A stretch of 20,489 nt of DNA, from positions 1 to 20,489 of the forward strand of contig NW_003134876.1 of assembly GCF_000003605.2 (NCBI RefSeq), given 5' to 3'. This document shows positions 9,321 through 19,200 of this stretch, one piece after another. A program made the translations under genes and the position numbers. This DNA is from Saccoglossus kowalevskii. Taxonomy: Eukaryota > Hemichordata > Enteropneusta > Harrimaniidae. How positions within the stretch are numbered: position 1 is the first letter of the stretch; every line of letters starts with the position of its first letter. The notes under the pieces were generated by a model that did not search any database, was not told where the DNA came from, and saw only the letters and a list, made by a program, of their open reading frames with translations.

Positions 9321-11462
9321 GCACTTACCCTAAAAGACGTTTTGTTTTTTCACCCAAAAAAGTAATCGAGTAAGCAGCGAAAGAAACCTTTGTACACGAG
9401 GTAAGTATTGTAATTAACTCTTTATACCTCTAAGAGGGAGGGAGCTCGTACTGTGCTACTGTGTCAACATCAATATGACATATATTGGGCTCCACGCTGC
9501 CGTTGTCATAATGTAACCTATTGAGTGACTTGCTACGTGAATTGTTACCATGGAGATGAAACCATCTGTATCTAAGAGGGCACCCTTTACAAATTGAATT
9601 ATGATTTTATTTAAAACACGAATAACATAAAACAAAAATGGTTTTCCTATAATAACGATAAGTATACTACTCTTTCTGGCATTATGATATAGGTAATGTC
9701 TCATCAGCATATGTGCAAAATTATTGTTCTGTAATTTTTGAATTATACCATGAAGAAACATTAAACAAATTTAACATTAAATACAAAAGTTTATGTTGGC
9801 TAATCCAATTGCACAGACACAATAACCACGAGCAATTATATTATTTTTAAACATGTGTTTGTAATAAATATAATAATCACTTTAAACTTCTACATCTGGT
9901 CAATAATAATATTCGATGTTTCATTAAACACTATTTTTTAATTCAATTTCAGTCTAAAAGTAAAAGATATTCTTTCTAGTTTGACCAAAAATTTTAATCA
10001 GGTTACACGAGTTTGTAGTCTGTAGGCTCTGGCCTTTAACTTCTGTTTTTTAACTTTGTTTTAAAAAATACATAAACCTTTACTGTGCCATTGAGCTCAA
10101 AACCAAGTCTTACTCTTGTGGATCATATAAGGAACTTGTGTGCGTATTTTGCTGGCACTAGTTAGTTATAGTGTAAAGTATGCAACATTTGCTGTGACAC
10201 TGATATAAATGATAAATGTACTATGTATTAAGTTGACTGATTTGTGTGAATGTTCTAGTTTTCAAAGCATCATTTGTGTTTCTGGAGTTGGAATTACAGC
10301 AGGCATTCGTATGTGATTAGTAGTTTGTCGTATAACGTGATTAGTGTACATACACGTGTTTCTACTAAATATCTAAAACACTCATCAACAGTGTCAGGCT
10401 GGCGTATCAAAATGTTGACATGGTTATCAACAGGAAACGTTTGTTGTCATTACAAATTGTTGAATATAAAATAGTATAAAATGTTTGCCAAGCATGGCCC
10501 GTTTTTGCAACCAGGTCTAATCATTATATATTTTTCAACTGTTGATATAATGAGCTCATACGTAAAATTTCCGTTCATGTCATCAAATAAATTATTATAA
10601 GACTTCTAGACACATCCACATTTATAATACCACATAGAACTTGAAATATACATGATTGATAATGAAATATGTATTAGTGGGTATGGCATATCCTTGTTGC
10701 TGTTTAGCTTTATATTGCCTCGTCTGCGTTAACTAGGAATTCCTAACGACTATGATTTATATAATTTTATTCTAGTAAATTGGTAAAATAGGCATACTAT
10801 TATTATGTACAGATATTAACATGTATTACATGTATTAGTGGATATGTTATTTGACAAGATTTATTTTCATTTAGCATTTTTAAATGCACGGGTAGTCGAA
10901 TGCGAGCACTTCCCTGTTGTAAATTATTACGTATGGTAACTCCCCAAAACACACAGTAAATGAATGAGCTATAAAAATGCACTGCAGCTCAAACATTTTG
11001 TTTTTGAGATGGTAAAATAAAATTAGTATCTAGGTAAAAGCATTTGAACAAATGTTATTCCATTTTTAATAATTCCTTTTGCTAAACGCAATTGCATGTG
11101 ACTATTATGTCTCTTTTACTTCATTTTTCTTCATTAAAATGATTTAGTATGCAAATAACATTATATTAATTAGCATGTAATGCTAGGATAATTGGTCTGT
11201 AAATTGAGAACTTGCAGAGTTCATCTTTTGGAAGTTATCTTTATTATAGTAAATTAAAATCAACAGTTTTCGTGAAGGGTGCTTGAGAATTATGATTCAT
11301 TCATCTCATCAACTAAGCAACGCTTTTCACACACGATTTGAATACTTTATAACATGTGAGAAATTGAAACGCCAGTTCACCTTAAATCAAACACCATTCC
11401 AATCTGGGTCATGCAACGGATAGTATGCTCAGACATACCGTCTGCGGCGCAGTAAGTTTAGT

Positions 11463-11645
11463 TTAATAATTAGCCACAATGTAATCAATGTAAACTTTAT
11501 AACACATGAAACACATAGCAACATAAGTTTGTAGACTTTCGAGGCTTAGATATTTGGGTGTGACCTCGTATAATTCTGCGTCTGGGTCGCTGAAGATCTG
11601 TGTGGTTTTTTTGTCCGTACGAAAGAATTCAATTCCGTGTGACAC
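11463..11645. repeat. Diverged dispersed repeat, copy B
   Basis: Second copy of the repeat described at 9121-9320, with the clearest match at 11482-11550 (ATCAATGTAAACTTTATAA, then AGCAACATAAG). It lies just upstream of the 226-bp tandem duplication. Confidence 0.4.
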
Positions 11646-11730
11646 TGGACAATTTAGCCTGTGTGTTAATGGAGTTCACAGAGGCAGTAACCTTTGGACA
11701 TTAAGTAAGAATTTTTATTTATATACTGTA

Positions 11731-11956
11731 TAGTGGTTAAACGTAGACGGTTTGCACAATTACATTTATGAAGGCTGTAGCAATATTTCTTTTCGCGGAG
11801 TTGTGTCATGTCTATTTCTGCTTTTTTTCATTTAAACAATTGTTATTGACAAGCCATAACGAAAACAATGGTGCTAGGTCACTGTGAGCAGTCAAGCCAA
11901 CTCGTGATATACACTTGTAAATAGTGACCTTTGTTCGTCGCAAGCACATATTTTTG
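11731..11956 (+). repeat. 226-bp tandem duplication, unit 1
   Basis: Begins TAGTGGTTAAACGTAGACGG and ends GCACATATTTTTG. It is followed immediately by a nearly identical second unit. No open frame or known element was recognised inside. Confidence 0.95.
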
Positions 11957-12181
11957 TAGTGGTTAAACGTAGACGGTTTGCACAATTACATTTATGAAGG
12001 CTGTAGCAATATTTCTTTTCGCGGAGTTGTGTCATGTCTATTTCTGTTTTTTTCATTTAAACAATTGTTATTGACAAGCCATAACGAAAACAACGGTGCT
12101 AGGTCACTGTGAGCAGTCAAGCCAACTCGTGATATACACTTGTAAATAGTGACCTTTGTTCGTCGCAAGCACATATTTTTG
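11957..12181 (+). repeat. 226-bp tandem duplication, unit 2
   Basis: Direct head-to-tail copy of 11731-11956. By eye the units differ by a change and one-base length difference in the pyrimidine run near 11820/12046 and by one T/C substitution (ACAATGG versus ACAACGG). The duplication is therefore recent or homogenised, or a local assembly artefact. It lies about 0.7 kb upstream of the gene 2 start. Confidence 0.95.
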
Positions 12182-12909
12182 TTTTTTACAAAAAAATCAA
12201 CTAATGCCGTAAATAGCAGCGTGACGAATTCTGCAAATAATTAGTAAAATTAGCACATAACAAGGCATGAGAAAATCGTATCTACAAGCTTGTATATAGC
12301 CAGTACATTGCCAACAAATTTAGAATATCTTGCACTGCCTGAGAGTGAACTAGATTCCAAGGTTCAGTTATTTATTCGAGTAAAGGGTTGATTCGGCAAT
12401 AGAGCCAGTAGCTAGAGATACCAATACAGATACAGTCTATATTAAACATTTATATTTGTAATTGCCTAATTTTCACACTTTTTACGCTAATTTACATCTT
12501 CATTGGTTTTTGCCACAGGGCACCTAAAGTAACAGTTTATTACAATACCATATACTTTCACGGAGAGGTTTTTGGTTTCTATGGAGATGAGTAAACAATG
12601 TTTTTTTTAATATTGTAAATTTTATTGAAATAGAGATACTAGTAACTTAAAATGCTGACTGCTTTATATGGCTTTATTTTACATGCCAAATGTACCATTC
12701 GGAAGAAAAGATGTATAATAATAAGGTTATTACGAAGATACCTCAAAGTATGTACGAAGACGGCGTACTGTATCCTCGTAATAACCTCATATTATATGTT
12801 TCATACTAATCACATGCTCATATGTGTTGTAACTAGCCACTAGTACTAGTAGTTACTTGTATTTATATGAATGTGAAATTGATTTCTCCATTGTATTTTA
12901 TATTCTCAG
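12182..12909. promoter_or_regulatory. Presumed 5' region of gene 2 (upstream of the first coding exon)
   Basis: Non-coding sequence before gene 2. A pyrimidine-rich acceptor-like tract (TTTTATATTCTCAG, ending at 12909) suggests that at least one untranslated exon and the promoter lie further upstream, in this stretch or beyond. No convincing TATA box or initiator can be singled out in such AT-rich DNA. The long palindrome at 12715-12795 is inside it. Confidence 0.3.
12715..12795. repeat. Long imperfect palindrome (hairpin) upstream of gene 2
   Basis: Left arm AAGGTTATTACGAAGATAC (12723-12741) pairs with GTATCCTCGTAATAACCT (12770-12787), and pairing can extend outward through AT-rich bases. 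Inside the loop, AGTATGTAC and GTACT can pair further. The result is a roughly 80-nt hairpin of precursor-microRNA size. It could also be a small inverted-repeat element or chance palindrome. Confidence 0.65.
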
Positions 12910-12916
12910 ATACATT

Positions 12917-13277
12917 ATGACGACAAAGCTAATGGAGCCACGTAAGTTGATATGCATCATTATTATCTAAAAAAAATGTGCGTGTCTGTTGTAAACACTA
13001 GGTTGGACATGTCCATGCAGTATGATATCATTTTGACAACAGTTCAAATGCAATTTCTATTATACACTTTGGTGATTTAATGGTTGCATTGATGTAGATA
13101 TCTTTCACATAGAAAATTATGTATGCTTCATGTAGACGTGTTTCTTGTAGACTGTCATTTCAGTGTGTTATAGTGCACGCACAATCGTCTGGGGTTGTTA
13201 AGTAATAAAGTATTCTGTAATTCCAGGTCGGACATTATTAATTGTTTTGATTTTGCATTGCGTTGAACCTGTTCAAA
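12917..13277 (+). other. Signal peptide of gene 2, split by a phase-1 intron
   Basis: ATG at 12917 opens a nine-codon exon (MTTKLMEP plus the first base of Arg). It joins 13227-13277, encoding RTLLIVLILHC then VEPVQ. The n-region is basic (Lys, two Arg), the h-region is about eight residues, and cleavage is plausible after VEP or VQS. This arrangement establishes that gene 2 begins inside the window rather than being a continuation of gene 1. Confidence 0.75.
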
Positions 13278-16200
13278 GTAAGTAATTCAATATAATAATA
13301 TATACCACCCATTATGAGTCAGATTTTGAAAATTTATTTCTAATGATGACATTGACACATGTTGGCCAATGAATATTATTTCTTGAATGTTGTACCCCGA
13401 AACCGAGTAGAGCGAGCATGTGTTCGTGACACATACAACATCATTTGGTGAGAGGTTGCATATGTTACAAATTGAAAATGCGAACTTAAAAACAACAGTT
13501 TCAATCAAGTAATTTTCGCTCTCTTTGCATTATCAACCTATTTCCAGAGAAGTTAACCTTGAAAAAAAGTATCCCATTATAGTAAGTGGTATCACTGTTC
13601 TAGTATTGTCTACTCCGTAGTGGTGATTGTCACTTAGGGACCAATCAGTTTTTATGGCCGGGGCTGGACCGGAATTTTTTTTGTAAATGTAGAAACTAAA
13701 TCAATAACCCCCCTGTATCCCCAATGAAAATTATGGTGACCCCCTGGACAAAGACTAAAAGTAATGTGACACCCCCCCCCCATTTTCAGTTCTTTTCAAA
13801 ATATGTTTATAGTTATTTATTTAATGTTGTTATAGTTAGTTGGTATAGATTGGCTGCATACTATAGTCATTGAGTGAAAAATAATTGTTTCTACAAATCA
13901 GCAAAATACTGCATGTCTCCAAGTGCCTGCTTGTCTCCCAGATCTTGTTGTCACTGTATACCGCACTTCACTGTGATCCTCCTCTTTACTGGCCAGAAAG
14001 AAAGTTGTAAACATTTTTGAGGAACTCAAACTTTAATACTGTATACAGGAGCAGGAGTTGGAGGAGGAGGAGGAGGAAGAAGAGGAGGAGGAGGAGAAGG
14101 AGGAGGAAGAAGAAGACGAAGAGGGGAGGAGGATGGAGAAGTAGAAGGAGAGCAAACTTTTAAGTGAGAAGGAAGAAAAGGATGTTATAGAATACAGTTT
14201 AAAGAACGAAGAGGATAAAAAGGAGAAGTAGCTGGGAAATATAGGAATATAAATAAAGTATAAGATAAACCAAAGATTGTTATATTTTATATATATTCTA
14301 TATTACAAATTTTTTATATCATACTTTATTGTGTTTCCTGTAAATCCCCAATACTTTTAGTCATGTGACAGTGATTGCTAACTGCAAATAATTAATAGCT
14401 TAGAATCTGTCAACCTATTTATTTCCACTTACTAATATTTGTTTATTATGGTATAATTAACACATTTACATAAACCACTTTTTATATTTTTATTTATTAT
14501 ATTTTATATTTATATTTATATTTATTGTTTATTATATTTTATATTTATATTTATTGTTTTGTAGTCAATATAAATTATTTGACATATAACCGTCCATACT
14601 TTACAATGTGTTGTCATGTACTGTATTTGTCAACATTTACATTGACATTGTTGCAATTTATAATTAGTTTATTTCTGTTTACAGTTTATATTTACAAATC
14701 ACATTCCAGCAACAGAGCGTGTTGGGCTTTTTTCACATTTAATGTGTTGGCATTAATTGTTGCAATATTGTCAATATTCCATTGCACAAGTTTTTATATC
14801 ATTTGCTGTCATACACCATAAATTGTTTCTGTGGTGCACCGCAATAAATTATAATTAAAATACCGATACTTGCTAGTGTAATAATTTCGAAATGCTATAT
14901 AAATACAATGCAGATAATACCAGCCTTGAAAGAAAGTAACAGTTTATACTTGCAAAATTCTGTGACGAAAGAGTGGCATGTTGTAACTTATAATTTGCAA
15001 TATTTTATAAATAAGGTGACCCCCTCAAATGCTGTCTGAAAAAGACTGACCCCCCTCTTGATACTTCAGAAATAAGGCCCCCTGGAATTTGCCGGCCCAG
15101 CCCCGGCTATAATAACTGATCTGTCCCTTAGTATCACTGTGCATGGTAGGCAAACATTAAACACAATCGTTGTTAACATACTATGCTGTGGTTTGTATTT
15201 TTAAGGTGAATTGTGTGATTATGACGCTATCAACCCAGCAATAACAGACTCATATGAACAAGAACCAATTGGTAGGTACAACATACGTCAAATATGTTCA
15301 CATTCACTGAGGGTTGTCAGTTAATTTAAATAATATCGTTCAGATTGTTAGGGGTTAGGTGGCGATTGCTTCTGTTTTCTTGCGACAATATCGGTTTCAC
15401 GAAAACCGGGAAGTGTTCTATTCATCATACATGGGAGGGGGTGCTCAGCAATGTGAAACTGTCTTTAGCTGTTGCCACAAGGTCCAGATAGCATGTGTGT
15501 TACATTTTGATAATCTGTTTCATTGCAATAAATAAATTGTTGCGAGCCATACCCAACGACGACGAACTGGCTGGCAGTGACTTTGTGATTGTGGGACATG
15601 TAATGCTTACCAGTTTCTGTTTACATATTTAATTGCACTTGCCTTTGAAATGAACGAAAAAAAAGCTGTCACTATTTTACGGAGAAAAATTTCAACTCGC
15701 CTAGTATGCACGACAAACATGCTAATATGAAAACAATAATGATATATTTGTGTTTGTGTTGCAAGAATGTTTATTCGATATTGCAACTATGCTGGACTGA
15801 AACTATAATATTTCGCTCGTTCACTGACTCCGGCTAAACCTGCTGCAATGGAAAGGAACTTCTTAAAAGTTCATTGTAAACTCAATAAAACGTCAAACTC
15901 ACAAAACTTAATAGCTCTGATGATTATATGCACTTGATTCAGACTTTTCATTACAAGGTGGAATGAGTTTGTTCATTGAGCTAAGCATTATCTGTCATTG
16001 TAATAGTGTGATATTTTACTACAAATATTGTACTCACCATGAGATAATTTACATTTTGTATCACTGCTATTCGTTACAGGTACCATTATTTACAGTATTC
16101 CTGTTGAGGGAGAGGTAGGTACTGAGATTGAGCTCAGTCTATCAGTGGAAGATGGTCATGATGACAAATTTGACCTGGATATTCAAAATATTACTTGGGC

Positions 16201-19200
16201 AGTGGTATATGACATGGAAGCAGAAAACGTGAGTACATTCATTAGACAATTTACTCAAATCACTGTTTATTGTGTTTTGTCTCATAATATATATATATAT
16301 ATATACGCGTGGGTGCGTGTGTGTGTGTATTCATTTTTGTGTTTTTGCGTATTTGAAAGTGAGCGTATATACATCATTTAGTTGTATTCTATTGGTAGTC
16401 AACTGGTCTCTCCCAAAAACGTTGGGGTGGAAAATTTGTTTTCTCTGAATGTCATATTCATATTAAAGTTATATTCAATATTGTATTGAAGTAGGTCAAA
16501 CCAATTTCAAACAATTTAAATGTCATTGATGAGTCTGCCGTCCCAATGATGATTTTGATAACTTATTTAAGCTAGTATTCGTACTGCGTATTATCGGATT
16601 GTTGAGCTATTAGGGCTATTCGGTTAAATGTTAGCATTGTTGCCTGTTCAGAAATTAAATAGTGGTCCTCTTCCACACTTATTACAACACATTCAATTGG
16701 ATCATTGATTTGGCTAAAAGAGATAATCCTGCAGGTTTCTATTTTCTTTGATATGCTGGTAGATAATGTCATCAACCCTCGTCTGAAGTTGGTACCCAGT
16801 GTGTTTGCTCACTAGATCACGAATTCCAGGGTTTGTACCATAAGAATATAAACTGTTCATGTTTTTGTGTATTTCAATTTTAAAAGTATTTTCATACGTC
16901 CAATGTTGTTTTTCATATAGTGTCTCGACGAATTCACCATAGATGTCACCTGTGAAGTAATTGTTAGTGGAAGAACAAAAGTAATTATTGCCTTTCTTGT
17001 TACAGTAGAGTTATTTATTTAGGGCTACAAAACAGATTAAAATAGTGAAACAGCAAGGTTGTAGCAATATTAATAATATAATTTATAATTGCAATAATTG
17101 AATATAAAAAATGAGTAATATTGAAAAATAAATTATTGAATAAAACGCGTTGTAAATTGTACATTTCTCCAGGTTGGTGCAATGTCCTTATAAGCTGCGT
17201 TGACCCCATTGAAACATGCAGGCCAAATAAACGTTGACAATCATAACAATCGTTAATAGATAATGGATGAATAATTGATATTATATTTCAATAATTAGAG
17301 TTGCATATCAAAACCAAGGTGTATTTTGTGATATGAAATATGGATTAGTCTGACAACTAGTTCATGACCGTGAATATTCGCCTCTTTGTCTACACTGTTA
17401 ATAGACGTTGAACTCTGTGTATTGATAAAAACTGCCTATTTGTAACATCACTTCTACTAAAAAAAAGAAATGAACGGAGGCGTATTGTTATTTATAGTAG
17501 TGAGCTAAAAACGACCAATGAGGTAAAGGGTAATTAAATCTACTATGACAACTTAATTTAATCACAATTATTTTTGTGTTTTAGACGTTGACGGTAATTG
17601 TAGGCATTGCTGATGTTAACGAATTTCCGCCTGTATTAGAAGACTCTCCTTATAAAGTTAACATAAGTGAGGTGAGGAACGTGTGTAGTAAAGGCAGATT
17701 TGGTATGATCACTCATTTAATCTTATTCATGATATAACAAGCTATTACTCTATTATAGAAGAGTTTCTCATATACATATATATTAGGAATACTATAAATG
17801 TGTTAGTGGTGTTAGTGTTACTGGCGATAATTAAAAATGAATGTTTAATTTCAGTTCACACAATTGGGCACTACTGTACTTATATTTGGTGCAACAGATG
17901 AAGATTGCGGTATTGTGCACTTATATTATGAAATAAATAAGGTTAGTTTATTAATTAATTAATTAGCACATAATTTATAAATTTTGTGTGAATATCGACT
18001 TCTCTTGAAATTGCTTAACATTAGGTAAAATTGTTTTGTTTGAATAACACAGTGACTTTGACAATCTGACCGTTTTCTTGTTTGTTGTTAACATCTTTGG
18101 TACAATTGGAAAAAATAAAAAGATACCACGTTTACACATATTTACGTTTTTTTTATTAACGTCAGATTTTAATCATGTCATGTAAAAGTGTAAAGACTTT
18201 GATCAGTTTCAGCGGAGGTACAACCATATATAATAACTATTCAAAACTGTCTATAAAATTGTGATCTATTATTTTTTCTTTCTGTAATCTTAGGGACCAG
18301 GATACAACCTTTTTGATATTCCAAGTGTAGGTACCCCAGAAGTAATTCTTGTTGAAGAAGTAGATTACGAAGAAAACACATGGTTTAATATAACTTTGCT
18401 TGCTAGAGACGTGAGTAAAACCGTTCACTCGACAACATACTATGGCAAAAAGTCAGTAAGGTTTTTAATGACATATGTCACATGTATGGCTAGCTGAATT
18501 TTCAGAATCAAGTAACATATGTTAATATATATTTGTAATCAACATGTAGCACATATTTGTTGTTCATTCTACAATTCGCATTATCAATATTAAATTGTAA
18601 ATTAATTGCTATCACTCTGAATTGATAGTTAATGTGACCCAACAATGTTGTAAACCACTCAATTATGGAGAATAAACAGTTAAATAGTTGTGCTTAAATA
18701 ATTAGTTATATTTTAGTAATATAAATGTTTAATGTAGTAATATTATCTGATAGTATTAGTTTTCTTACATCTATTTTAATTGAACGCAATCCAATTTATT
18801 CTAGAGCGATGACGATGACGCATTAACCGGCACCGGGGAAATGCACGTCTCTGTCATAGATGGTGACGATATGAGGCCAATATTTGGTGACATAACCTAC
18901 AATACCATGGTTACAGAAAATGATGCAAACGTATTATTGCTACCGGAATTCCCAGTAAATGCATACGACCAGGATTTCGGAATTGATGAAGACCTAAATT
19001 ATAGTTTTGCTGGTTAGTGATCTCATTATTATACACATTTTCAATAACATTTAAAAACCATTATGAAAAATACATCTAATTTGAACTTATTATTAAGCAA
19101 TCTGGATGTTAAGTGAATAACATCTGCATTGTTGTTACACACAAAATGTTATATTCAACATTTTAGTATGTACACACATATAGATACATGTATTCATGTT

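Larger units (their letters stand above)
7275..11730. other. Intergenic spacer without a supported gene
   Basis: About 4.4 kb of AT-rich sequence. It holds an ATT microsatellite (8622-8650) and one copy of a diverged dispersed repeat (9121-9320), whose other copy is at 11463-11645. Open frames of up to about 100 codons exist on the minus strand (for example 9456-9761) but have no domain, no splice context and low-complexity composition. I found no further cadherin or kinase exon relic. Confidence 0.5.
13633..15131. mobile_element. About 1.5-kb non-autonomous DNA transposon with terminal inverted repeats in gene 2 intron 2
   Basis: The left end CTTAGGGACCAATCAG...GGCCGGGGCTGGACCGG (13633-13672) is matched in inverted orientation by CCGGCCCAGCCCCGGC...CTGATCTGTCCCTTAG (15092-15131), with only a few mismatches over about 40 bp. 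Each end also carries CCCCC-rich subterminal motifs, GGTGACCCCCT at both. The interior holds a purine tract and AT-rich repeats. The 98-codon open frame at 14525-14821 is low-complexity and not transposase-like. GTATCACTGT follows the right end and also lies about 45 bp left of the left end, so it may be a target duplication. The superfamily is not identifiable. Confidence 0.7.

Noticed and set aside
9550-9569. GTTACCATGGAGATGAAACC as an RFX X-box
   Set aside because: Only one half-site matches and no gene start is nearby.
9456-9761. 101-codon minus-strand frame
   Set aside because: No recognisable motif, no neighbouring exons and AT-driven composition; kept as spacer.
14525-14821. 98-codon hydrophobic plus-strand frame resembling a multi-pass membrane peptide
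   Set aside because: Arises from T-rich low-complexity repeats inside the terminal-inverted-repeat element; rich in Phe, Ile, Tyr and Cys from TTT/ATA/TAT codons.
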